Shown one piece after another: positions 43,146-52,770 of a stretch of DNA of 64,000 nucleotides (position 1 is its first letter; every line of letters starts with the position of its first letter). Position numbers and translations under genes: made by a program. The notes under the pieces are model-generated. The model saw only the letters and a program-made list of their open reading frames with translations. It ran no database searches and was not told the DNA's origin. The DNA lies in NCBI GenBank assembly GCA_034522055.1, contig JAXHLS010000002.1:3491549-3555548 (forward strand). Reading direction: 5' to 3'. Source of the DNA: Gammaproteobacteria bacterium. GTDB taxonomy: Bacteria > Pseudomonadota > Gammaproteobacteria > JAABTG01.

Positions 43146-43876
43146 CAAACGAAGACTACAAGGCGCTTGCCTCCGAACTCAGCTACATCCTCAGCCTCCA
43201 GGTCCCCCCCCTCGCCATCACCTTCTCCGAGGTGGCGGCCGAGAACGTTCCCGCCTTCGAGGGCATCATGCCGGAACCTGCCGACGACGGCCGGACGGGG
43301 CGTGTGCCGGCCGGCTGCGTCTTCTGGATCAAGGCCCAGGACCGTACCTTCTCCACCGCCGCAGAGGACCATGGCAATTGCAGCGTTGGCAGCGTCACCC
43401 ACGGCTTGAAGACGCTGAATGAGGTGAGTGAAAACTCCGACGTGGCGAGTCTCGTAGGCGCGGGCTGGGTGACGCCCGGGATGATTCCGCAGATCCCCAC
43501 GGTCAAGGGCGACCCCAGCCATGTGACCTACGGGCCCCTCTACGAGACGCCCGTGGAGCCCGATGTGGTCTTCCTGCGCCTGAACGCGAAACAGGCCATG
43601 GTCATGGCGGACGCCCTTCCCGACATCAATTTCCAAGGGAAGCCCCAGTGCCACATCATCGCTATCGCCAAAGAGCAGAATGAGGTGGCGATCAGCGTCG
43701 GCTGCATGTTGAGCCGCGTCCGCACGGGCATGACAGCATCCGAGATGACCTGCGCCATTCCGGCAGGACGCCTGACGGAGGTGGTGGAGAAGCTGCGCAG
43801 CGCGTGCAACGCGGACAAGGCCGTCGCCGCCTACGCCAGCGACGACTCCAAACGCTTCGGCCAATATCTGTCTTGA
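43142..43876 (+). CDS. DUF169 family protein
   Basis: 244 aa. LSYILSLQVPPLAITFS, VPAGCVFWIKAQDRTFSTAAEDHGNCSVGSVTHGL and CHIIAIAKEQNEVAISVGCMLSRVRTGM are the DUF169 blocks with conserved cysteines (CVFW, HGNCSVG, GCMLSR). The family is linked to redox and metal genes; its activity is unknown. It may use the cysteines for metal or Fe-S binding. Divergent from the beta-propeller gene. Confidence 0.85.
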   Translation: MTNEDYKALASELSYILSLQVPPLAITFSEVAAENVPAFEGIMPEPADDGRTGRVPAGCVFWIKAQDRTFSTAAEDHGNCSVGSVTHGLKTLNEVSENSDVASLVGAGWVTPGMIPQIPTVKGDPSHVTYGPLYETPVEPDVVFLRLNAKQAMVMADALPDINFQGKPQCHIIAIAKEQNEVAISVGCMLSRVRTGMTASEMTCAIPAGRLTEVVEKLRSACNADKAVAAYASDDSKRFGQYLS

Positions 43877-43975
43877 GCCCGCGGGCCGGCCGCTCCAGCC
43901 CCCCCTCGGTCAGGATAGATGTTGTGTCCATTATTCACCTTAAATCCCAACAAGGGGGCGGTCAGTGAGACCGAC

Positions 43976-44038
43976 ATGGCACGATACACTGAAGAGTTCG
44001 AAGAGCGGGCAGTCAAGCGGCTAATGTCGGGGGGTCCT
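43976..44038 (+). pseudogene. IS3-family orfA N-terminal fragment
   Basis: It encodes MARYTEEFEERAVKRLMSGG, the start of an IS911-like orfA. The similarity ends after about 19 codons at sequence TTTCGCTATTGGGAGAAGCG, a hairpin. Confidence 0.6.
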
Positions 44039-44143
44039 TGTTTCGCTATTGGGAGAAGCGAAACGCAAGAATGCCCATGAATCGGAGGGCCCCTTCGTGA
44101 CGGCGAAGCTTGCTTCTCATAGCCAGAGGCTCACCCCCCGCCT

Positions 44144-44423
44144 TGCCGAGCGCTACCTCAGCGGGGGCTGTTAGACGAGACAGGGTGACCCACGATGACT
44201 TCGTTTGGGCTGTGCCGTCAGCGGCACGGCCATGGCGGCGGCTGGCCGGGAAACAGGCGCGGAGGGGGAAAGCGCGCCGGTAAGGCCGTCGTTGGGGCGA
44301 ATTCGGGGCCGTGATGCCGATCTGCACGTTGATGGGCGAGCCGGAGCGGCCTGCCGACGGCAGATGCCGACGCCGATCAGGCGAGGCCACCCGCTGAGAG
44401 CCACAAAAAAGGCGGATTATACG
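44144..44423 (+). mobile_element. IS91-type 3' terminal remnant, copy B
   Basis: Same layout as copies A and C: GCTGTTAGACGAGACAGGG, GTGCCGTCAGCGGCACGGCC, GCCGATCTGCACGTTGATGG, CCTGCCGACGGCAG, ending near GGCGGATTATACG. The transposase portion is missing; the left flank is the IS3 fragment region. Confidence 0.6.
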
Positions 44424-44485
44424 CAATAATAATTCGAATGCTATCGACCGATGGCACCTGGATCCGACGAAAGAATAAAAGGCAA

Positions 44486-45934
44486 TTACCGATGTCGGGA
44501 CGGTCTGCCAATCTCCTTCAGAACGAATTCGAGATCCTCTTGGTCTAGCTCTTCTGCGAATGTAACTTTGGCTCGAGCAGCCGGCTTCGCTCCCATAAGT
44601 GGCCGAGCATTACGCGCGGTGTTCACCGCCAACGGCGTCTGATCAACCAGCACGTCTCCTAAATGTCGAGCACGACGCACACGTTCCGGAATGATCTTTG
44701 AATTGAGGTGCTGCGGGGCGAAACGCTGGAGCAGGGTCCGGAATACCGTCGCGTGGTCAAAAATCTTGTGAGAGACGCCAGAGCGGGCAACAAGCGGAGA
44801 AACCACAAATGTTGGAACTCTCACGCCAAATGTCGAGGCATCGGGGTGCGACAGCGATATCTGGTTCGATGCTTCAGGCGGGTGGCTGGAGCCCGGTGAA
44901 CCGGGGGGTGGCACGTGATCAGCGAAGCCGCCGTGCTCGTCGTATGTGATCACCAACATAGTCGACTCCCACTGGGAACTATTCTCGACGAACTCGACAA
45001 TGCTTTCGATGAACTTTTGCCCTTCACGAACGGATGTATCTGGCTGATCGTCGTTATTTGGCATATCGCTGGGGAATCCGGTGAAAGACGGGTCGATAAA
45101 TGTGACGGCAGGTAGTGGATGGATCATCTCACTAATTGGTCGGATTCGATCCTGATCGATGCGGAATTTGTCAAATACGCGCAGAAACGAAACGTCACTC
45201 TCGAATAGTTTCCAATCGACTCCTACATGATCAAGCATGTCAAAAAGAGTGAGATCCGACATGTAGCCGAAATCGTCTTTCATTTCGACGTTGTTCAGAG
45301 CAGGAGTAACCCCAGTATAATAGCAGGCTCTGTTCGGATAGGTGCCAGCTGGAACTGAGCAAAACCAACGATCGCAGATCGTGTAGTCGCGTGCCAGCCG
45401 GTCGTATGTGGTCATCGTATCGGGAGTTTGAAATCGGAGTGCCCGCTCGGGATCATTGTGGATTCCTCTTGGATTGAGGCCCCTAGTGCGATCAAGTCGA
45501 CGTCCATACTCAGAGACGAAAGCGTCCATCTTCCCGTTGTTGATCTGTCGCACTATTGAATCATTGTCATGGTCCAGATTGGGGTAGAAGGACGGAAACG
45601 GCCCCGCTAGTGGCGTTGTTTCTGTGCCAGTGAGATCGCCGCCGAGTTGACGCGTCGAACCGTCGAGGCCGTCGACATCGTTGCGCCTACCGTAGTCAGG
45701 ATGCGACAAGTAGCCGAGCATGTGATCAAAGGAACGGTTCTCCATCATCACAAAGACAAAGTGATCGATAGTATTGAGAAGCTGCTCAGCGCTCCTTCCG
45801 ACAGCCATGGCTGGCACTGCACCGTGGTCGATAGGGAGGATCGGAGGTTCTTGATCCTCAATGCCGGTCGTCGCCGAGCGCCGCGCCGCAAAGGCGGGAT
45901 TGTGCGGCACCTGGAGTTGTTTCGGGTCGATCAT
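44486..45934 (-). CDS. Phosphoesterase (phospholipase C/acid phosphatase-like, PF04185)
   Basis: 482 aa, AT-richer than most neighbours. FVFVMMENRSFDHMLGYL (about 59-76) holds the catalytic ENRSFDH motif. Later metal ligands are in CDRWFCSVPAGTYPNRACYYTG and LVITYDEHGGFADHVPPP (about 337-354), followed by GVRVPTFVVSPLVARSGVSHKIFDHATVFRTLLQRF. This is the phospholipase C/phosphatase family. No clear signal peptide, so secretion, if any, is by another route. Stand-alone gene, probably acquired. Confidence 0.85.
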   Translation of the reverse strand: MIDPKQLQVPHNPAFAARRSATTGIEDQEPPILPIDHGAVPAMAVGRSAEQLLNTIDHFVFVMMENRSFDHMLGYLSHPDYGRRNDVDGLDGSTRQLGGDLTGTETTPLAGPFPSFYPNLDHDNDSIVRQINNGKMDAFVSEYGRRLDRTRGLNPRGIHNDPERALRFQTPDTMTTYDRLARDYTICDRWFCSVPAGTYPNRACYYTGVTPALNNVEMKDDFGYMSDLTLFDMLDHVGVDWKLFESDVSFLRVFDKFRIDQDRIRPISEMIHPLPAVTFIDPSFTGFPSDMPNNDDQPDTSVREGQKFIESIVEFVENSSQWESTMLVITYDEHGGFADHVPPPGSPGSSHPPEASNQISLSHPDASTFGVRVPTFVVSPLVARSGVSHKIFDHATVFRTLLQRFAPQHLNSKIIPERVRRARHLGDVLVDQTPLAVNTARNARPLMGAKPAARAKVTFAEELDQEDLEFVLKEIGRPSRHR

Positions 45935-46660
45935 CGAAATTGCAATTTGATCTCGAGTTGCTGCGGAACGGTGAAAGTAGTGATCCCTGCTCGTGAGTCC
46001 CGACTTCTCGTCAGGACGCGAGTCGGAACATGCTGATTCTTTCAGTGTCCTGCCGTTCGGTGATGAATTTTGCCAGGGAATGGGTTTTGGCGGAACTCAA
46101 GAGAAATTCCGGCAGCGTGTTGCGTAGCGCATGAGTGACGACGAGTTCCGACGGGGGAATACCGGGTCGGATCGTCCGCAGCCACGAGCCGAAGGATTTC
46201 CAGATGAGCTGCGGGAAAACCACCGACAGATACTGAAGCAAGCCTTGAGCGACGACGCCGGCCTGCATGAAGACGTGGTAGGCGTGGATCTTGCGTTTGA
46301 CGTTCTCGCGATACCTGCGCGTTTCCCGGTGCAGGTATTGATTGCCCTTGCGGCGTTTGAGCGGCTTCATGTCCTGCATCCAGAAGTGATAGGCGAAGGT
46401 GCCGATCTGTCGGACGGCCTGCTTGAAGCTGTGCTCGATCTTGAAGCGCAGGCCGTAGAGGCGAATGATCTCGACGGCGTCCAGGGCGACGTCGGTGCAC
46501 ATCAGCAGGGAAGAGCCTCTGGTGTTAACGGCTGAGCAAACCCGCGCATAAATGGCGAAGGTCGCAGTCGCAGGTTCAGGCGGCGTGACTCGGCCTCAGC
46601 GCGGATAGGTCGCCTCGACTCAAGCCAGGTCACGCCGCCGGGGTGGGCTTAAGAGTCGGC

Positions 46661-46837
46661 TCAGAAGATCAAGTCATCGTCGTCGACTTCAAAGGTCGTT
46701 ATGCGGTCTTGTTGCATGAGTTCGACCAGCTGCCGATCGTATCGGCTCCAGATGGCATCGCGGAGTTCGTCGATAAAGTCATAGATCGCCAATGCCTGCT
46801 CTGGTGTCCAGTCGTCCGGTATCGGGGGATGGGTCAT
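46661..46837 (-). CDS. Conserved 58-aa protein, last gene of IS21 copy 2
   Basis: Same length as the product at 16806-16982 and nearly the same sequence (a few substitutions such as DGIAEF codon changes on the opposite strand). It now overlaps the extended istB end by 4 bp. Confidence 0.68.
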   Translation of the reverse strand: MTHPPIPDDWTPEQALAIYDFIDELRDAIWSRYDRQLVELMQQDRITTFEVDDDDLIF

Positions 46838-47607
46838 GGTTGGGCTCCTTTGTTGGATTTGGCTGCGGATTGGCGCCGCTGCGCCTGTTGCTGCTGTCGC
46901 TCCTTGGCCTCCTTGAGCCGGTAGGATTCACCTTCGATAGTGAGGATCTCGGAGCGGTGTACCAGCCGGTCCACGAGGGAGACCACGCAGGAGGCGTTGG
47001 GAAAGACTTCACCCCATTCGGCGAAGGGTCGGTTGGTGGTGACCAGGGTGGATTTCTCCTCGTAGCGGCGGGAGACGATCTCGAACAGCAGATCGGCATG
47101 GCGATTGGAGTAGGCGAGATACCCCACCTCGTCGACCGCTAGCAGTTGAGGGCGGGCGTAGCGGGCGAGGCGCCGCTTGAGGGCGCTGTCGCCATCCTGG
47201 GCGGCCAAGTCATTGAGCATCTGGCCGGCGCTGGTAAAGAGGACGCTGTGGCCGGCCAGCACCGCTTGATGGGCGATGTTGCGGGCCAGGGTGGATTTGC
47301 CGACCCCGTTGGGTCCCACCAGGATGATATTGACCGCCTCGGTAAGGAAGTCGAGGCGCATCAGCTCACTGACCAGTTCCCGGTCGCAACGGCTGGGCCA
47401 GCCCCAGTCGAAGTCGGCCAGGGGTTTGAAGCGGCCCAGCCGCGCCCCTTTCATGCGCCGCTCGAGGCTGCGGTCGGCACGTTCTTCCTCTTCCCACTGG
47501 ATCAGGGACTCGACCCAGCCAGCGTCGGCGTGCTCCTCCCAATGGCTCAGCAGGCCATGGAGCTTGAGGGCCGTGGCCCGTTCTTTCAGGGATGGGTTAG
47601 GGATCAT
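46834..47607 (-). CDS. istB: IstB helper ATPase, copy 2
   Basis: 257 aa. It differs from copy 1 by a few residues and by loss of the TAA stop (now CAA), which adds QP and makes the stop overlap the small gene (ATGA). Walker A GPNGVGKS and Walker [11 protein letters not shown] are intact. It overlaps istA by 4 bp. Confidence 0.9.
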   Translation of the reverse strand: MIPNPSLKERATALKLHGLLSHWEEHADAGWVESLIQWEEEERADRSLERRMKGARLGRFKPLADFDWGWPSRCDRELVSELMRLDFLTEAVNIILVGPNGVGKSTLARNIAHQAVLAGHSVLFTSAGQMLNDLAAQDGDSALKRRLARYARPQLLAVDEVGYLAYSNRHADLLFEIVSRRYEEKSTLVTTNRPFAEWGEVFPNASCVVSLVDRLVHRSEILTIEGESYRLKEAKERQQQQAQRRQSAAKSNKGAQP

Positions 47608-49118
47608 TGGGGCTCCTCCTGGGCGTCGTCTTCGGCTTCGGGCGGGGTGGACTGCAAGGCGTCGTAGCCGCCCAGATCATGGGTGCGTACCACCAGCCCC
47701 CTGGCGCGCGCGTGGTCGATGCGCACTCCCACCCGGGGCGGCTGGTTTCTCGCCTCGCGCCTCCGCTGCAGGGCGATGCGCACGCCGTTGGGGTGAGCGA
47801 CCCCGTGGGCCAGGCTCTCCTGGATGGCCGCTTCCAGCTCGGGGGCGCCGTAGGCATCGAGGAGGCGCAGCAGGGCGGCGGTGATGGCGCCGAGGTTGTC
47901 GCCACGCTCAGCGGCCTGTATGAGTAACTGCCGGCTGGCCGGTGCGGCCTGGGCCAGGTGGTCCTGGCCGCGATGATGCCGGGCCTGGCGTTTGATCTGG
48001 ACCAGTGCCTCGATGTGTTCCGGCTGTTCGATCTGCCGGCCCTTGTCGTAGCTGCGCGGGTGGCGGGCGATGACGTCTCCGCCGTCGAGGATCCGCACCT
48101 CGGTGGGTGAGGCCGAGACGGTGAGGGTGCGGCGCACATGGGTGTGGGGCACGCTGTAGTCGTTGCCCTCGAAGCGCGCGTAAGGGGTCTTGCCGATGTG
48201 GACCTCGACCCGCTCGTCGGTGGGATAGGGGTTATCGGGCAGCGCCAGCAGGGGCTCCTGCTCGAAGGCCTGGCGCACCGAGAGGGCACGGTCCTCCGGG
48301 CAGGGCCGGTCCATGGCCCAGCCGTTGCACCAGGCCTCGGCCTGGGCGTTGAGATCATCGATGTCGGTCCATTGGCGGGCCGGCCAGAAATTATCGCGTA
48401 TCGTGCGGATGGCGCGCTCCACCCGCCCCTTCTCGTTGCCCCGGGCCACCGCCACCGGACGGGGCTCAAAGCGGTAGTGGGCGGCGAACTCGAGCAAGGT
48501 GGGATGGAAGCGGATGGCCTCACCCTGGCGCTCCAGCACGGCGCTTTTCAGGTTGTCGTAGAGCAGGACCTTGGGCAGGCCGTTCGAGGCGGTGAAGGCC
48601 GCCTCATGGCCCCGCAGGAAGTTGGCCATCTTGGCATCGAGGAAGAAGCGCAAAAAAATGCGCCGGGAGTAGCTGAGCACCATGACAAAGGCCATCAGGG
48701 CATGGGTTGCGCGGCCGATGGTGAGCTTGCCGAAATGGCCCCAGTCGATCTGTCCCTGGTCGCCGGGCAGGGTCTTCAGGCGCAGAAAGGCCTCGGGCCG
48801 GGGGCGTGGCCGGTAACAGGCGAGCTGATGGCGGAAGTGGTCGGGGCCGCCGGGGTAGCCCCGTTCACGCACCATGCCGTAGAGGCGGCTGGCGGTGAGC
48901 GTGGGGAACTGGGCCAGGGTGTCGGTGATGAACGGCAGATAAGGATCGATCATCGACGGCTGCGCAGCCCGCTCGACCTTCGGCATGCCGGCCTGGGAGA
49001 GCACCCGATTGACGACGTTGTGGTGTACGCCCAACTGGCTGGCAATGGTGCCCACCCGCCACTTCTCGACGTAGTGATAGCGCAGGATCTGCGCCTCTTG
49101 TTCTTTGCTGATGGCCAA
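47604..49118 (-). CDS. istA: IstA transposase, copy 2
   Basis: 504 aa from TTG 49118 with AGGAGA upstream (ATG at 49133 is the alternative). Catalytic [20 protein letters not shown] and [14 protein letters not shown] are unchanged. Substitutions relative to copy 1 cluster in the C-terminal 120 residues. Confidence 0.9.
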   Translation of the reverse strand: MAISKEQEAQILRYHYVEKWRVGTIASQLGVHHNVVNRVLSQAGMPKVERAAQPSMIDPYLPFITDTLAQFPTLTASRLYGMVRERGYPGGPDHFRHQLACYRPRPRPEAFLRLKTLPGDQGQIDWGHFGKLTIGRATHALMAFVMVLSYSRRIFLRFFLDAKMANFLRGHEAAFTASNGLPKVLLYDNLKSAVLERQGEAIRFHPTLLEFAAHYRFEPRPVAVARGNEKGRVERAIRTIRDNFWPARQWTDIDDLNAQAEAWCNGWAMDRPCPEDRALSVRQAFEQEPLLALPDNPYPTDERVEVHIGKTPYARFEGNDYSVPHTHVRRTLTVSASPTEVRILDGGDVIARHPRSYDKGRQIEQPEHIEALVQIKRQARHHRGQDHLAQAAPASRQLLIQAAERGDNLGAITAALLRLLDAYGAPELEAAIQESLAHGVAHPNGVRIALQRRREARNQPPRVGVRIDHARARGLVVRTHDLGGYDALQSTPPEAEDDAQEEPQ

Positions 49119-49149
49119 TGCGTTTCTCCTCATCTCGTGGCCGGCCGGC

Positions 49150-49610
49150 TCAAGGGGGCTGAGCCCGGGCGCCTGGTGGCCCCTGTCGGGTGACTGTTCC
49201 AAGCGCAGCAGCGGCGGTGGCGCGATGAAGCGGGCCGGTACGCAGGAAAGGTCCGCACTCACGGCCGCAGAAGTGGCAGCGAATGGGCGCCATCATCGGC
49301 GCGCCATCCGCACCGCGGCGGCCAGCCGGCCTCGCCGGAACGGGGGGTAGTGGATCATGAGGGGCGGGGCCGGGGAACCCTGATGCGTCACTTTCTGCCT
49401 TCTCGCCCGGTAGCGGCGTTGCCGCTCGGCATGCTTGTGCCGGCCCTGGCGGCTCTGCTGGTAGCGCCAGCCGGCGGCCCGCAGAGACGCGCTTCGTGCC
49501 GCCTGCGCACACCCTTCAGGGCAATAGATGTTGCCGCGGTCACAGCCACTGCAAATCATCACCTGACGATGACAACGGGCGCAGTTGTACAGGCGTGCAG
49601 AGTTCTCCAT
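49150..49610 (-). pseudogene. Zinc-finger accessory gene of IS21 copy 2, frameshifted
   Basis: The first about 80 codons match copy 1 ([20 protein letters not shown]...). Near 49362 one T is missing from CCCCGTCCCC, so the frame runs out to 49293, while the C-terminal half continues in another frame (CHFCGREC) to 49150. Confidence 0.7.
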
Positions 49611-50834
49611 CGGCGATCCAGGCCGATGAGGACTTGATTGTCAGGGGAAAACGAGAAATAGTGTGCGGGCACGTGCTCTGCACGGCCCGGGGTGCGATAC
49701 CGGGATCGACCGCCAAGTCAATTAGACCCGGTATCGCACCTGTCTCAACGGCCCCTCTTCATCTACCCGATTCCGGCACTCCTGTCACCGGTTGCTCGCG
49801 GCCGCCCGCCAGACGGCTCAGCGACTGGTTGGCCTGGCAATCAATCCTTCGCCAGATATGCGCGGGTTTTTACAGCCATCTACATCTGGTCGGGTGGATG
49901 ACGGCGACGAAGCGCACGAGCTGTCCGGCGGGCCGCCAGAGCAGGTCTCGGACCTGGTACCGAATCGTGACGTTGTCCTCGCCGTAGACGGGGCTTGGCG
50001 CGGATTGGAAGTCGTTCGTGTCGTTCAGCAGTGACCTGAGCTTGAGCTTCTTCCCGTAGCGTCTCGGCCGGCCTCTTTTCCTCGGGCCGCGCTGGTGATA
50101 GGGGGTGTAAGCGACGGCATTGGATCGGACGCGGGTGACGAGATGGTTGCCCTCGGCGATGAGGCCGCGAACCATCTTGCCGGCGGCGTAGTAGGCATCG
50201 GCAACGTAGTAGAAGGGTTCCGTGATCGCCACGGTCTGAATCAGGGCGAGCATCTTGTCGAGCAGGGTGCGCCGGTCGCGATTGGAGAAGACGAGGCCCT
50301 CGTGGATGCGCACGGCGAGGGGGACAGCGAAGACGCTTTGGTCGGCCTCAACCAGCAGGCTCACCGCCTGAAGGGAGTGTCCCATGATGTATTCGGGCTT
50401 GGTGTTGGCGTCGGACTGCTGATGCAATAGCTTCACGGCGGGCATCTTCTTGCCGCGCTTGGGGACTTTGATCCCGTCCCCGACCATGACGCGGCGGCCG
50501 TTGACGAGCAGCGGCGCGGGAAAGAGCCGCAGCACGGCCTGGGTCCACAGCGCCGCGAGCCGCTCGAGCTTGATGGCGCGGCTGTGGAACGAATCCAGCA
50601 GGTTGTCGTAGAAGCGGGGCTTGAGGGCGAGCGCCCGCACGAGGCTGGTCACGCCTAAAAGATCGCCTCGCACGGTGAGACCGGCCACGGCGGTGGCGAA
50701 CCACAGGAAGGTGCGCAGGCGCGAGAACGCCGGACGCAGCAGCCAGATTGCTTTCCACCAGGACTCCCATAGCGACATCGTCCACCTCCCATGAAGTGAA
50801 TGAAACGGTGATTTGGCCCACCGCGCGGGGCCGG

Positions 50835-51524
50835 TTATGGAGAAGGCGTGCCGGGCTCGGGCTCCTGGACTTCCACGGCCATCACGGCCGAGAGCACCGC
50901 CAGGCGCTCGGCGGGCGGCATGGCCTCGTAGCGGCGGGCCCAGCTCACCGCCTTGCGCTTGATGCGTTGGCGGTCCGTGAAGTTCTTGCCCGCATAGCGC
51001 GCCCAGTGCAGGCGCTCGACGCTGAAGTTGAACCACAGCTTCTCGGTGACGACGCCCGCCTGGTTCATCACCTGAAGCTCGAGGCTGCGCCACCCGGCCA
51101 GCCGCTCGTCGTAGAGCGCCGAGGGGTAGCCGGAGAGGATCACGTGACAGGGCAGGCACTTGAGCAGCTCGAGCAACGCCACGTGGTCGTGCTCTTCGTA
51201 GTCGAAACGGTATCGGCGCTCGCCGCGGCGGGTCGGCTGCAGATAGGGCGGGTCGCAGTAGATGAGCTCTCGCCCCCGATACGCATACTCGGCCAGGAAT
51301 CGGTGCGCGCAACCATGCACCAGCTCGACCGGATAGGGGCATTCGAACTTCGCGAGTGCTCGCCGATTGCGGTCGATGCCGATGTTGACGAGCGCCGGCG
51401 GCTTGCGTTGCATGATCGCCCCGCCGCCGAGGTGGCTCTCGATGTAGGTGTCGTGGGGCGGCATCAGGGCGATGATCGCCTGGCACAAACCCGACGTCGC
51501 CTTCGATCCGAAGTAGCTGCCCAT
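50835..51524 (-). CDS. DNA adenine methyltransferase (Dam/D12 class)
   Basis: 229 aa. SYFGSKATSGLCQAIIALMPPHDTYIESHLGGGAIMQRK resembles the FxGxG-type SAM motif of D12 enzymes, and GRELIYCDPPYLQPTRRG contains the catalytic DPPY (about 96-99). The size fits a compact orphan methylase from a phage or island; no restriction partner is adjacent. The specificity could be GATC or another site. The stop is 57 bp from the IS transposase start. Confidence 0.88.
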   Translation of the reverse strand: MGSYFGSKATSGLCQAIIALMPPHDTYIESHLGGGAIMQRKPPALVNIGIDRNRRALAKFECPYPVELVHGCAHRFLAEYAYRGRELIYCDPPYLQPTRRGERRYRFDYEEHDHVALLELLKCLPCHVILSGYPSALYDERLAGWRSLELQVMNQAGVVTEKLWFNFSVERLHWARYAGKNFTDRQRIKRKAVSWARRYEAMPPAERLAVLSAVMAVEVQEPEPGTPSP

Positions 51525-51656
51525 CGCTGCCGATCCGTGTCCGTGACGACCAGCAGACTAGCTTCATTCAGCTAGGGTGTCAAACGACATCGATGACTCG
51601 GCGGCAGCGCCTTGCGTACCTGATGATCGAACGTCCGCCAGTGTTATGCTATCGAC

Positions 51657-52010
51657 ATGAGTGAGAAGCATCCCTTCGCCGGCGGGCTACTCGACTACAT
51701 GGGCTCGTCCCAGGGCCAACGCTCCATCGAAGTTTCAGACGCTCTCTGGGCGCTCATGGACGACGTGCAGCTCGATCCCGGACGACGCGAGATCATCTGG
51801 CCCGAGGCCCAACGCCTCAGCTTCGATCAGTCCATCGAATGCATACAGAAGGCGTATCCGGACTTCCCTCGTGAGCGTATTACGAGCTTCCTGATCTCCT
51901 GGCTCGAGCACTACGCCCCGGAAGATTACTCCCGGGAACAACTAGACGAACTCGATGCGCTCACCGAAGACTGGCTCGACGAGCTCGAGGGTCAGTACGG
52001 GGAGCAATAA
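51657..52010 (+). CDS. Hypothetical protein, 117 aa
   Basis: ATG 51657, preceded by TTATGCTATCGAC with no strong ribosome-binding site. A strongly acidic, helical protein (SFDQSIECIQKAYPDFPRERITSFLISWLEHYAPEDYSREQLDELDALTEDWLDELE). No family recognised. Its last 50 bp overlap the end of a convergent gene. Confidence 0.6.
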   Translation: MSEKHPFAGGLLDYMGSSQGQRSIEVSDALWALMDDVQLDPGRREIIWPEAQRLSFDQSIECIQKAYPDFPRERITSFLISWLEHYAPEDYSREQLDELDALTEDWLDELEGQYGEQ

Positions 52011-52770
52011 CCGCCGAGAACTCGGGACTCTTGAGATCCCTGTTCGCGATTGTTCTAAAAGTATCCGATATGAGTTCACCGTATTGCTCAGATCTGGAAT
52101 CAACGGCCGAGTGAACAGCGTGTGGAACTTCGTGTTCGGCTTTACCACCGAGGTAATCTGCCAACTCCTCGAGTCCCTGTTCTGCGAGAAAAGCTCCAAG
52201 ATTGACCGTGCCGGCGCTAATAAAGGTAAGCCAAGGAGGCACGTCGATGTCAATGTTGAAGTCGGCGACGTCGAACGCCAAGTGGATAGAAGGCCGTACC
52301 GTGCCAACGGTGAGCCTATCGTGCGGGAGATCTCCAAAAGGAGCAGGAATTTTCTTTCGAGAATGGTTGCACGCCAAAAACACGGTGGCGCTAATTTGAG
52401 GCACCTCCACGCCAATGGGTCCCCAGTTGCCATGGATACCGGAAAGGCAATAACGCGTGACGAACGCAGGATCGGCCGGGAGATGGGATCCCCGGTCGGC
52501 AATCATGGGATATTCATCGAGAACCGATGTGACTATCTTACGAAGGCTATCGCGCAACGATCCATTGACGTTATCAGGGGTGACGCGCTGGAGAATCACA
52601 TCGAAGAAAAATACGTTCGGGTCGAAGTATGCGTCGGCGACGGCATCAACAAATGCTGGAACCTCAACGTGTGTTTGACGTCGAATATCTAACTTCAACG
52701 CCGAGGTAACGTCTGGTACGACGGCTTGGAGCATGCGTTTTGCGATCCTGGACTGAAATAACTCAATGAC

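Larger units (their letters stand above)
46523..49884 (-). mobile_element. IS21-family insertion sequence, copy 2 (3362 bp)
   Basis: Inverted relative to copy 1. The ends TGTTAACGGCTGAGC (46523) and, on the reverse strand, TGTAGATGGCTG (49884) match copy 1. TCTGG at 46518-46522 and 49885-49889 is a 5-bp duplication. The gene content is the same, with two informative changes: the istB stop is mutated and the zinc-finger gene has lost a base. Confidence 0.93.
46011..50778 (-). pseudogene. IS transposase (IS4/IS701-like DDE), split by IS21 copy 2
   Basis: Codons from ATG 50778 run to 49885 (MSLWESWWKAIWLLRPAFSR to FVAVIHPTR) and continue at 46517 down to 46011 (GSSLLMCTDVALDAVEIIRL to FRLAS). 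Without the IS21 element and one TCTGG copy the frame is continuous, 466 aa. DDE candidates are VMVGDGIKVPKRGKKM, YVADAYYAAGK and GLRFKIEHSFKQAV. The ends of this host IS were not determined. Confidence 0.88.
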
